A stretch of DNA of 11,076 nt from an uncultured Desulfovibrio sp. (GTDB taxonomy: Bacteria; Desulfobacterota; Desulfovibrionia; Desulfovibrionales; Desulfovibrionaceae), in assembly GCF_949282365.1 (NCBI RefSeq), contig NZ_CASDOY010000060.1, positions 1 to 11,076 on the forward strand, written 5' to 3'. The notes below the pieces were generated by a model, which was given only the letters and a program-made list of their open reading frames with translations, did not search any database and was not told the DNA's origin. Numbering within the stretch: position 1 is the first letter of the stretch; every line of letters starts with the position of its first letter. The translations under genes were made by a program, and so were the position numbers. Below are positions 1 to 5,693 of the stretch, one piece after another.

Positions 1-89
1 GTAAGAAACGTTATGGCAAGCGCCACGAAGATAGCAAATACGATCCAGATCACCCAATCTGGTCCATGGGATACATCTGCCAGACTCAT
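1..89 (-). CDS. N-terminus of a small membrane protein, cut by the window edge
   Basis: Only the first 29 residues are visible, reading off the left edge of the window. They begin MSLADVSHGPDWVIW and run into a hydrophobic stretch (about residues 12-29, rich in V, I, F, A and L), so the protein starts with a transmembrane helix. The start ATG (89-87) overlaps the stop of the upstream acetyltransferase gene as ATGA, and a strong GAGGAG ribosome site lies 6 bases before it inside that gene, so the two are very probably translationally coupled. I do not recognise the protein with confidence. A short N-terminal tail leading straight into a helix resembles small Gram-positive membrane proteins such as the DUF3784 type, but that is a guess from 29 residues. 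Confidence 0.6.
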   Translation of the reverse strand, partial: MSLADVSHGPDWVIWIVFAIFVALAITFL

Positions 90-595
90 TTTATCTCCTC
101 CTGTAGTTCTTTCAAATAAAACCGGTCCATGGTACTGTGAATCGCCGTCTCCGGCCTTTCCAGACATTGAAACCCAAACTTCTCATACAGACAAAGAGCC
201 GTCTGAAGGTTGATATGGGTTTCCAGATATACCCGCTCATATCCTGCACTCCGGGCATATTCCAGCGCCGTCTCCATCAGCTTACTCCCGTATCCTTTGC
301 CTTTCCAGGCGTCCGTCAGATACAGCTTCTGCAGTTCCGCGCATTTCTCAAAACCGTCAAATTCCGCGATACCGACGCCCCCGGCGACCTGCCCCTTATC
401 GTCCTCCAGGATAAAGTAGGCTCTCTGCCCCGGAGAGAGCTGATAGTACTGGCTCAGGTGATCCAGCTCCGGATCAAAATATGCCGTCCCCGGGATATCC
501 AGATGAAACCGCTCAAGATTGGCCCGAACGATCGCCGCTATAAATGGATCGTCAGAGGGTCTGATCCTGCGGATGATCATTTGCTCCTGATTCAT
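86..595 (-). CDS. GNAT family N-acetyltransferase
   Basis: A 169-residue protein that should transfer an acetyl group from acetyl-CoA to an unknown amine substrate. The GNAT fold shows as a beta strand VAGGVGIAEF (about 70-79), then LQKLYLTDAW, then the acetyl-CoA pyrophosphate loop KGKGYG (98-103, the family's R/Q-x-x-G-x-G/A with Lys first). A helix LMETALEYARSAGY follows, then the usual C-terminal segment with LYEKFGF (136-142). Length is typical for a single-domain GNAT. I chose the ATG at 595, not the one at 631, because GGGAGGTG lies at good distance upstream and the protein then begins just before the conserved IIRRIRPSD. Base composition and codon use (AGA, ATA, CGG) differ from all genes to the right and suggest a gut Firmicutes source. 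The substrate cannot be read from sequence. Confidence 0.85.
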   Translation of the reverse strand: MNQEQMIIRRIRPSDDPFIAAIVRANLERFHLDIPGTAYFDPELDHLSQYYQLSPGQRAYFILEDDKGQVAGGVGIAEFDGFEKCAELQKLYLTDAWKGKGYGSKLMETALEYARSAGYERVYLETHINLQTALCLYEKFGFQCLERPETAIHSTMDRFYLKELQEEIK

Positions 596-643
596 AGTTT
601 CACACCTCCCGCCAGATTTCATCCTCGTCATTTCAATATACTC

Positions 644-672
644 ACTATACTCTATTTTTTATCCAGAATCCA
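644..672 (-). promoter_or_regulatory. Candidate sigma70-type promoter for the GNAT gene
   Basis: On the minus strand a TATAGT -10 box (649-644) follows a weak -35 box TGGATT (672-667) by 17 bases in an AT-rich stretch. Transcription would start near 637, leaving a leader of about 42 bases. The -10 box is good. The -35 box matches only three of six consensus bases. Confidence 0.35.
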
Positions 673-711
673 CACAGGAATAGAAAAATTCAGGTTTATC
701 GCGCGGTTTGT

Positions 712-784
712 CGAGAGGCGGGGTCCGGCGATTGCTCCGAGGCTGACGCTTAACCTCCGCAATCATCCGGCCCCCGCCTTATCG
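712..784. repeat. Long imperfect inverted repeat at the composition junction
   Basis: The left arm (712-735) and right arm (759-784) are complementary in blocks: GGCGGGG (717-723) with CCCCGCC (772-778), CCGG (725-728) with CCGG (767-770), and GATTGC (730-735) with GCAATC (759-764). Single-base mismatches or 1-2-base bulges separate the blocks. The intervening 23 bases also pair partly, GAGG (739-742) with CCTC (754-757). No T-run follows on either strand, so it is not a standard intrinsic terminator. It could be a mobile-element end, a palindromic repeat or an RNA structure. Confidence 0.6.
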
Positions 785-812
785 CCAACTGTCCCGACAA
801 AGGCCTGATAAG
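778..812. repeat. Bulged stem-loop beside the junction palindrome
   Basis: CTTATCGCC (778-786) pairs with GGC (802-804) plus GATAAG (807-812) across a 2-base bulge, leaving a 15-base loop. Its left arm overlaps the right end of the palindrome at 712-784, so the two structures compete for the same bases. Confidence 0.4.
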
Positions 813-914
813 TGTTAGTCGGCCTGCGGCCGGAAAGAAGACGGGAAGGCCTCCGCGTCCCCTACGCCAGCGGACAGGGGACAGGCCTCTGACGGCCAGT
901 CCCTGACGTTCCCG

Positions 915-938
915 CCGCACGCAGCTGCCAGCGTGCGG
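915..938. repeat. GC-rich stem-loop downstream of tgt
   Basis: CCGCACGC (915-922) and GCGTGCGG (931-938) form a perfect 8-bp stem with an 8-base loop. It lies about 165 bases past the tgt stop, in the minus-strand direction of transcription. There is no U-tract, so it may be a weak or Rho-assisted stop, or a chance structure in GC-rich DNA. Confidence 0.4.
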
Positions 939-981
939 TCCCTGCCGGAATGCGCGGCCATAAGACCGCCGCCCACCGGCG

Positions 982-1002
982 CGCGGGCGGCCGCCGCCCG
1001 CG
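982..1002. repeat. Very stable 9-bp hairpin downstream of tgt
   Basis: CGCGGGCGG (982-990) pairs perfectly with CCGCCCGCG (994-1002) around a 3-base loop. It is about 100 bases beyond the tgt stop and could help to end or protect the tgt transcript. No run of T follows on the minus strand, so a role as intrinsic terminator is unproven. Confidence 0.45.
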
Positions 1003-1101
1003 ATGGTCCGGGGCAGACGGACACGGGCCTGCGACGGGGCACTGGCGGCCACCGTGCCGCCGGACGTCATCAGGAGCCGCGGCGGACCTGCCGCCGTCAG
1101 C

Positions 1102-2238
1102 CTACAGGCCCCGGCCCTGGGCGGCCTCGTCGGGGTAGAGGCTCTCCATATGGGCCAGGAAGGCGTCGTAACGGTCTTCCAGGATGGCCTGACGCGCCCG
1201 TCTGACCAAATCGAGGAAATAGGTCAGGTTGTGCAAGGAGTTGAGCCGGAAGGCCAGCAGCTCCTTGCTGACGTAGAGGTGGCGCAGATAGGCGCGGGAG
1301 AAGGTCCGGCAGGTGTAGCAGCTGCAGGCCGGGTCCAGGGGGCTGTCGTCCTCGGCGTATTCCCTGCGCTTGATGTTGACCTTGCCCAGCGAGGTGTAGA
1401 GCGTGCCGTTGCGCGCATTGCGGGTGGGCAGCACGCAGTCGAACATGTCGATGCCCGCATGGATGCCGTGGGCGATGTCCAGGGGCGTGCCCACGCCCAT
1501 GAGGTAGCGGGGCTTGTCCCTGGGCAGCTGGGGGGCCACTTCGTACATGAAGTCGTAGAGCATGTGCTTGCTCTCGCCCACGGAAAGGCCGCCGATGGCG
1601 AAGCCGTCGAAGTCATGACAGCAGAGCTCCTCGATGGAGCGCTTGCGCAGGTCCTTGAAAAAGCCGCCCTGGGTGATGGCAAAGAGCAGGTTCTGCCCGC
1701 TGCCCTGCGGATAGGCCGCCCGGGCGCGCAGGGCCCAGCGCGTGGTCAGGGCCAGGGACTTTTCCGTGTAGGCATAGTCCGCGCCGTAGGGCACGCACTC
1801 GTCCAGCACCATCATGATGTCGGAATTGAGGTTGCGCTGGATGCCCACCACGTTCTCGGGCGTGAACAGATGTTTGGAGCCGTCCAGATGGGAACGGAAC
1901 TCCACGCCCTCCTCACGGATCTTGCGCAGGGAACTGAGGCTGAAGACCTGGAAACCGCCGCTGTCGGTGAGGATGGCCCCTGGCCAAGAGGCGAAGCCGT
2001 GCAGGCCGCCGTGCCGGGCCACCAGCCCGTCCCCGGGACGCAGATAGAGGTGATAGGTATTGCCCAGGATGATGGGAGCGCCGATGGCGGCCAGATCGTC
2101 GGGCGCCACGGCCTTGACCGAACCCACGGTGCCCACGGGCATGAAGATGGGGGTGGGGATGACGCCGTGGGCCGTGCGCACCTGCCCGGCGCGGGCCGCC
2201 TTGTCGCTGTGTTCGAGGGTATAGACGGATTGTGTCAT
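1102..2238 (-). CDS. tgt: tRNA-guanine transglycosylase (queuine tRNA-ribosyltransferase)
   Basis: Tgt swaps guanine-34 for the queuosine precursor preQ1 in tRNAs with GUN anticodons. At 378 residues it is full length for the bacterial enzyme. Visible landmarks: ILTDSGGFQVFSL with general acid/base Asp92; MMVLDECVPY (Asp146, Cys148) and GGLSVGE (217-222, Val220) in the base pocket; GIDMFDCVLPTRNARNG with nucleophile Asp264; and a zinc site Cys305, Cys307, Cys310 and His336. Cys148 and Val220 match the bacterial preQ1 form rather than the eukaryotic queuine form. An in-frame TAG lies 9 bases before the ATG and the conserved N-terminus begins at once, so this start is secure. No Shine-Dalgarno sequence is visible, which with the promoter at 2245-2273 suggests leaderless translation. 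It is divergent from alr. No other queuosine gene is in the window. Confidence 0.97.
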   Translation of the reverse strand: MTQSVYTLEHSDKAARAGQVRTAHGVIPTPIFMPVGTVGSVKAVAPDDLAAIGAPIILGNTYHLYLRPGDGLVARHGGLHGFASWPGAILTDSGGFQVFSLSSLRKIREEGVEFRSHLDGSKHLFTPENVVGIQRNLNSDIMMVLDECVPYGADYAYTEKSLALTTRWALRARAAYPQGSGQNLLFAITQGGFFKDLRKRSIEELCCHDFDGFAIGGLSVGESKHMLYDFMYEVAPQLPRDKPRYLMGVGTPLDIAHGIHAGIDMFDCVLPTRNARNGTLYTSLGKVNIKRREYAEDDSPLDPACSCYTCRTFSRAYLRHLYVSKELLAFRLNSLHNLTYFLDLVRRARQAILEDRYDAFLAHMESLYPDEAAQGRGL

Positions 2239-2244
2239 GGCGGC

Positions 2245-2273
2245 AGACTAGCCGGATGGGGCCGGAAAGACAA
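2245..2273 (-). promoter_or_regulatory. Candidate tgt promoter placing the start site at the ATG
   Basis: On the minus strand TTGTCT (2273-2268) and TAGTCT (2250-2245) are separated by 17 bases. The -10 box ends 6 bases before the tgt ATG, so transcription would begin at or next to the start codon. This fits the absence of a ribosome site. Box matches are 4 of 6 and 3 of 6, so the call is tentative. Confidence 0.35.
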
Positions 2274-2449
2274 GCCGTCCCGCCGCGGGCACGCCCGGAC
2301 CGGCGGCCAGACGCGGCCCGTCTCCCGGCAGGGGCCGCAGGACCGGCAGGACGCGGGAGCTCCCCTGCCCTGTCCGCTGCCGCGCATCCCCGCGCAGCGC
2401 GCCGTCCGTCCCCTTCCATGAGGATGGCCGGCACCCTGCGCGCCCCGGC

Positions 2450-2478
2450 TTGTGCCTGCCGGACAATATTGCTATCGT
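2450..2478 (+). promoter_or_regulatory. Candidate alr promoter
   Basis: TTGTGC (2450-2455) and TATCGT (2473-2478) have a 17-base spacer. The predicted start near 2485 gives a leader of about 24 bases that includes the GAGGAG ribosome site of alr. The -35 matches 3 of 6 and the -10 matches 4 of 6. The rest of the 270-bp divergent gap with tgt shows nothing else I can name. Confidence 0.4.
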
Positions 2479-2508
2479 GCCTGCCTGTTTTCCATCCGAG
2501 GAGCCGTC

Positions 2509-3639
2509 ATGAGCTGTACCTTCACCCCTTCCCGCTGTCATATCCATCTGGGCGCCCTCGTGCGCAACTTCAGCCGCATGGGCCGCCCCGACAGACTCAT
2601 GCCCGTCATCAAGTCCGATGCCTACGGCCACGGCATGACCGAAGTGGCCCACGCCCTGGACGCCGCAGGCGCGCGCCATTTCGCCGTGGGCACCGTGGCG
2701 GAGGGCGTCTGCCTGCGCCAGGACGGTCTGGCCCAGACCATCCTGCCCCTGCTGGGCTGCCAGAGCGACGACGACTGGCAGCAGGCCGGCGCCTGCGGCC
2801 TGACGCCCCTCATCACCGGCTTCGACGCCCTGGAAAAGGCCGCCGCCCTGAGCACGGCCGCGGACCCCTGGCATGTGGCCCTCAAGCTGGATACCGGCAT
2901 GAGCCGTCTGGGCTTCGGGGCGCAAGACATCCCGGCCCTGCTGGAGCGCCTGCGGGCCTGCCCCGGCCTCAAGCCCTCCCTGGCGGTCTCGCATTTCCCC
3001 TGCGCCGACATGCCGGAAAAGGAAGGCTTCACCCGCCGCCAGCTGGAAAAATTCACGGCCATGACCGACAGCCTGCGGGCGGCCTTCCCGGAACTCAAGC
3101 GTTCCCTGGCCAATTCGGCCGGGACCATGGGCTGGCCCGAAAGCCGCTTCGAACTCTGCCGCCCCGGCTTTTCCCTCTACGGCGGCAACCCCTTCCTGGG
3201 CACGGCCTGGGAAGCGCGCGGCGCGGGCCTGGAACCCGTCATGGCCGTGAGCGCCCCCCTGCTGCAGGTGCGCCGCCTGCACGCCGGAGACGGCATCTCC
3301 TACGGCCAGCTCTTCGTGGCCCCGCACGACATGACCGTGGCCGTGGTGGGCGCTGGCTACGCCACGGGCTATCCGCGCGGCGCTTCCGGCCGCATCCCGG
3401 TGCTGGTCAACGGCCGCCGTGCACCCCAGCTGGGCCGCATCTGCATGGGCATGTGCATGATCGACGTCAGCCACCTGCCCCCGGTACGGCCCGGCGATAC
3501 GGCCTGGCTGCTGGGCGGTCCCGCGGCCGCGGGCGAACGCCCCGTCGGCATCGACGAACTGGCCGTGGCCTGCGGCGGCTTCGCCTACGAGCTGCTCTGC
3601 CTGCTGGGCCAGGGCAGCCCGCGCGTCTATCACAAATAG
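2509..3639 (+). CDS. alr: Alanine racemase
   Basis: PLP-dependent interconversion of L- and D-alanine in the cytoplasm, supplying D-alanine for peptidoglycan. The 376-residue protein has the fold-III layout: PLP lysine Lys35 in VIKSDAYGHG near the N-terminus, KLDTGMSRLGF (126-136, with Lys126 and Arg133), SHF (His163), the phosphate-site region NSAGT (202-206), RPG (218-220), and the second catalytic base Tyr265 in DGISYG. The C-terminal barrel follows. The ATG at 2509 was chosen over in-frame starts further left because GAGGAG lies 5 bases before it and the protein then begins just ahead of the barrel. In the usual CM(D/N) active-site segment this protein reads CMGM (312-315), so the usual Asp or Asn is Gly. 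Its own candidate promoter and terminator suggest a monocistronic unit. Confidence 0.95.
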   Translation: MSCTFTPSRCHIHLGALVRNFSRMGRPDRLMPVIKSDAYGHGMTEVAHALDAAGARHFAVGTVAEGVCLRQDGLAQTILPLLGCQSDDDWQQAGACGLTPLITGFDALEKAAALSTAADPWHVALKLDTGMSRLGFGAQDIPALLERLRACPGLKPSLAVSHFPCADMPEKEGFTRRQLEKFTAMTDSLRAAFPELKRSLANSAGTMGWPESRFELCRPGFSLYGGNPFLGTAWEARGAGLEPVMAVSAPLLQVRRLHAGDGISYGQLFVAPHDMTVAVVGAGYATGYPRGASGRIPVLVNGRRAPQLGRICMGMCMIDVSHLPPVRPGDTAWLLGGPAAAGERPVGIDELAVACGGFAYELLCLLGQGSPRVYHK

Positions 3640-3992
3640 GCCCGCACGAACTGCGGCACGAGGCGGCGTGCGGTCGTCCTGTCCATGCCGCCGCGAGGAC
3701 CTGCGATGCAGGGCGCTCCGGGCGGTCCTGCCCTTCCCCGCCCTCCGCGAGCGGAGGCGCAGCCTGCGCCCGCGGCGCGCCTTCCTTGATGTACGGCCCT
3801 TGCGTGCCTGCGCCGCACATCCGGCCCCTGCGCGTCCAGGCCCTCTCCGGTACCGCGCCGGAGCCCGTTTTTTGCCGCGCCGCGCTCTCCGGCCCCGGTC
3901 CGGCAACCATGGACATACACGGCCCGGAGCACGGCAGCGGCGCCCGCCTCCTGTCCGCCGCAGGCGCGACGCGCGCCGCCCGCCCGAAAACT
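3640..3992. other. GC-rich spacer after alr, no gene seen
   Basis: The frames here give arginine/proline/alanine-rich shadow peptides with no ribosome site and no domain. It contains a terminator-like hairpin (3845-3873). It also holds three short segments that could pair alternatively: GTCCT at 3676-3680, AGGACC at 3696-3701 and GGTCCT at 3724-3729. In DNA this GC-rich such short pairings are expected by chance. Confidence 0.55.
3845..3873 (+). terminator. Possible intrinsic terminator of alr
   Basis: CTCCGG (3845-3850) and CCGGAG (3858-3863) form a 6-bp stem with a 7-base loop, followed after CCCG by six T residues (3868-3873). The 4-base gap between stem and T-run and the distance from the alr stop (about 205 bases) make it weaker than the terminators after rplI and the RRM gene. 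Confidence 0.45.
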
Positions 3993-4016
3993 TTTTGCGC
4001 TTTTCGCAGCGCAAAA
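3993..4016. repeat. Perfect inverted repeat abutting the rpsF promoter
   Basis: TTTTGCGC (3993-4000) and GCGCAAAA (4009-4016) are perfect 8-bp arms around an 8-base spacer. The right arm ends one base before the -35 box at 4018. The placement and symmetry suit an operator or activator site bound by a dimer. The A/T-rich outer ends could also act as an UP-like element. No regulator is encoded nearby. Confidence 0.55.
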
Positions 4017-4017
4017 C

Positions 4018-4046
4018 TTGACAGACGCGCCGCTTGCGGCTATAGA
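4018..4046 (+). promoter_or_regulatory. Near-consensus sigma70 promoter of rpsF-rpsR-rplI
   Basis: A perfect TTGACA (4018-4023), a 17-base spacer and TATAGA (4041-4046, 5 of 6) form the best promoter in the window. The expected start near 4053 leaves a leader of about 52 bases with a hairpin (4060-4080) and AAGGAG. A strong promoter fits a ribosomal protein operon. Confidence 0.85.
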
Positions 4047-4059
4047 GCGTCTTCCCTTG

Positions 4060-4080
4060 CTCGTACCAGAGGGGTACGGG
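4060..4080 (+). promoter_or_regulatory. Leader hairpin ahead of rpsF, possible S6:S18 control element
   Basis: CGTACC (4062-4067) pairs with GGTACG (4073-4078). The stem extends to 8 bp through T4061-G4079 and C4060-G4080, with loop AGAGG. It lies between the predicted start site and the ribosome site. In several bacteria the S6:S18 complex represses rpsF translation through a leader hairpin. The diagnostic CCG bulge of that motif is not seen here, so the function is inferred only from position. Confidence 0.4.
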
Positions 4081-4104
4081 CTGTCAGTCCAAAAGGAGAT
4101 ACCC

Positions 4105-4407
4105 ATGCGGAAATTTGAAACCCTGCTCCTCCTTTCGCCGGAGCTTTCCGCCGAAACCCGTGAGGGCATCCTGACCGCCCTGACCGGCGTGGTGGAACGC
4201 GAAAACGGCGTCATGGAAGAAGTGGATCACTGGGGCATGCGCGATCTGGCCTACCCCGTGCGCAAACAGATGCGCGGTTACTATGTGCGCCTGGTGTACC
4301 AGGGCCCCGCCGAACTGGTGGCCGAACTGGAACGCAACGTGCGCATCACGGACGGCATCTTCAAGTTCGTGACCGTCAAACTGGCTGAAGAAGTGGAGGT
4401 CGCGTAA
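4105..4407 (+). CDS. rpsF: 30S ribosomal protein S6
   Basis: The 100-residue S6 sits on the 30S platform and binds 16S rRNA together with S18. The family pattern is clear: MRKFETLLLLSPELS at the start, DHWGMRDLAYPVRKQMRGYY (41-60), and ERNVRITDGIFKFVTVKL near the end. The ATG at 4105 has AAGGAG six bases upstream. An earlier in-frame start would place coding sequence over the promoter. It is the first gene of the rpsF-rpsR-rplI operon. Its stop overlaps the rpsR start as TAATG, so the partner proteins S6 and S18 are likely coupled in translation. It lacks the long acidic C-terminal tail of some S6 proteins. Confidence 0.97.
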   Translation: MRKFETLLLLSPELSAETREGILTALTGVVERENGVMEEVDHWGMRDLAYPVRKQMRGYYVRLVYQGPAELVAELERNVRITDGIFKFVTVKLAEEVEVA

Positions 4408-4670
4408 TGGCTTTCAAGAAGAAGTTTGCCCCCCGTCGCAAGTTCTGCCGCTTCTGCGCGGACAAGGATCTGCCCCTGAACTACAAGCGCCCCGACATCC
4501 TGCGCGACTTCATCACCGAACGCGGCAAGATCATCGCCCGCCGCATCACCGGTACCTGCGCGCACCATCAGCGCCTGCTGACCCGCGAGATCAAGCGTGC
4601 CCGCCAGATGGCCCTGCTCATCTACACCGCCACGCATGATTCCACCGTCAAGAAAAAGAGCATGATCTAA
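4407..4670 (+). CDS. rpsR: 30S ribosomal protein S18
   Basis: The 87-residue S18 binds S6 and 16S rRNA in the 30S platform. Signature segments are KFCRFCADK (Cys14, Cys17), RPDILRDFITERGKIIARRITGTCAHHQ (Cys51, His53, His54) and KRARQMALLIY. The CxxC plus later Cys and His pattern is the zinc-binding type found in many bacteria, in contrast to the cysteine-poor form of others. A GGAGG lies inside the end of rpsF, and the start overlaps the rpsF stop by one base. Only 10 bases separate it from rplI. Confidence 0.97.
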   Translation: MAFKKKFAPRRKFCRFCADKDLPLNYKRPDILRDFITERGKIIARRITGTCAHHQRLLTREIKRARQMALLIYTATHDSTVKKKSMI

Positions 4671-4680
4671 GGAGGCGCAC

Positions 4681-5190
4681 ATGAAACTGATACTTCGCGC
4701 CGACGTGGAAAATCTCGGCAATCTTGGCGATGTCGTTACCGTGAAGCCCGGCTACGGCCGCAACTTCCTGCTGCCCCAGGGCCTGGCCATGGTGGCTTCC
4801 GAAGCCAACATGAAGGCCTTTGAACTGGAACGCAAGAAGCTGCAGGAACGCATGGACGCCCTGCGCGCCGACGCCCAGAGCCTGTGCGCCAAGCTGGAAG
4901 CCCTGGAAGTGGTCATCCCCATGCATGTGGGCGACAACGACAAGCTCTACGGCTCCGTGACCAGCAGCATCATCGGTGACGCCCTGGCCGCCCTGGGTGT
5001 GGAAGTGGACCGCCGCCGCATCCTCATGGACGCCCCCATCCGTACCCTGGGCGAACATCCCGTGCGCGTGCGCCTGCACGCCAGCATCGTGGCCACCGTG
5101 CCGGTGAAGGTCGTTTCCGACCATCCCGTGGTGGAAGAAGAAGCCCAGCCCGAAGCCGAAGCTGAAGCCCCCGCCGCCGAAGCCGAATAA
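4681..5190 (+). CDS. rplI: 50S ribosomal protein L9
   Basis: L9 binds 23S rRNA at the base of the L1 stalk and helps to maintain reading frame. The N-terminal domain has the family signature GNLGDVVTVKPGYGRNFLLP (13-32), followed by the long connecting helix (about 41-75) and the C-terminal domain with GDNDKLYGSVTSSII (84-98). At 169 residues it is about 20 longer than the usual bacterial L9. The excess is an acidic, alanine-rich tail (about 151-169), probably disordered. An AAGGAGG ribosome site overlaps the rpsR stop region. It is the last gene of the operon and is followed by a strong terminator. Confidence 0.97.
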   Translation: MKLILRADVENLGNLGDVVTVKPGYGRNFLLPQGLAMVASEANMKAFELERKKLQERMDALRADAQSLCAKLEALEVVIPMHVGDNDKLYGSVTSSIIGDALAALGVEVDRRRILMDAPIRTLGEHPVRVRLHASIVATVPVKVVSDHPVVEEEAQPEAEAEAPAAEAE

Positions 5191-5226
5191 GGCCCGGCCG
5201 CCGGACTTCCGGCCCAATGCTGACCG

Positions 5227-5255
5227 AAGCCCCGCTCTGTGAGCGGGGCTTTTTT
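5227..5255 (+). terminator. Intrinsic terminator of rpsF-rpsR-rplI
   Basis: AAGCCCCGCT (5227-5236) and AGCGGGGCTT (5242-5251) form a perfect 10-bp stem with a 5-base loop CTGTG. A run of six T follows (5250-5255, its first two in the stem). It lies 37 bases after the rplI stop. Confidence 0.95.
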
Positions 5256-5511
5256 CGTCCCGCTCCGCGACGGGCCGCCTCGCGCCGGGGAGCGGCGGCC
5301 GTGCATGCCCTGTCCCGTGCGGTTCCTCCCCTTCCGCCGCGCCGGGCTTTCCTTCTCCTGCGGCACCTCCCGGGACAGCCCCTCCCCGGACTTCCGGGCC
5401 GTCGCATGGAGCCTGACGGCATGGGCCCTGGCCGCAGCCGTCTTCCCGGCCGGCGCGCTGCCGCCCACCGCCGGCCTCCTGCCTCGCGCCGGCACGGCAG
5501 GCAAAATCCCG

Positions 5512-5589
5512 TCTTTTCCCCTCGCACGCTGCCGCCCCTTTCCCGGCATAGCATTGCCCGGCATAACAGCGCTCTTTTCCCTCGCACGC
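5512..5589. repeat. Nested direct repeats in an A-B-B-A order
   Basis: The outer repeat TCTTTTCCCCTCGCACGC (5512-5529) recurs with one C fewer at 5573-5589, about 60 bases later. Between them CCCGGCATA occurs at 5542-5550 and again at 5557-5565. The arrangement is not explained by coding sequence. It could be a small duplication or a binding-site cluster upstream of dnaB. Confidence 0.55.
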
Positions 5590-5693
5590 GGCCCGCACCT
5601 TCCCCGTGCATGCATCCGCCTCCGCAGGAGCGCCGTTCGCCCGCAGCGGGCACGAACAGTCCTGATGCGCGCGGCCGCCCTCCCTCCCCGACA

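Larger units (their letters stand above)
690..1101. other. Gene-free, hairpin-rich spacer at a composition break
   Basis: No convincing gene on either strand. The open frames here are arginine/proline-rich GC shadows without ribosome sites or recognisable domains. The stretch begins where composition changes from the AT-richer left end to the GC-rich remainder. It holds a long imperfect palindrome (712-784), a second stem-loop (778-812), and two GC-rich hairpins downstream of tgt (915-938 and 982-1002). A short direct repeat GGTTTATCG/GGTTTGTCG lies at 693-701 and 705-713. No tRNA gene or transposase was seen. Confidence 0.6.
5191..5693. other. Spacer between rplI and dnaB, no gene seen
   Basis: After the rplI terminator about 440 bases hold no convincing gene. 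The open frames are proline/arginine-rich, lack ribosome sites and match no family I know. A nested pair of direct repeats lies at 5512-5589. The dnaB promoter follows at 5694. Confidence 0.55.

Noticed and set aside
748..820. Integron attC-like pair GCTTAAC ... GTTAGTC
   Set aside because: The second element does not fit the required GTTRRRY core, and there is no integrase or cassette structure.
750..1070. Minus-strand frames between tgt and the left segment
   Set aside because: Arg/Gly/Pro-rich composition, no ribosome site, and the region is packed with hairpins. Non-coding is more likely.
1003..2421. A 472-codon plus-strand open frame opposite tgt
   Set aside because: It is the antisense of a clear tgt gene in GC-rich DNA, has no ribosome site and no recognisable domain. 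Long antisense frames are expected there.
3676..3729. Three alternately pairing segments after alr resembling a riboswitch-type switch
   Set aside because: The pairing segments are only 5-6 bp in very GC-rich DNA, no known aptamer is visible, and they lie after a gene instead of before one.
2248..4014. Long minus-strand frame opposite alr (588 codons)
   Set aside because: It mirrors alr and the GC-rich spacer, has repetitive Gly/Ala/Arg composition and no start signal.
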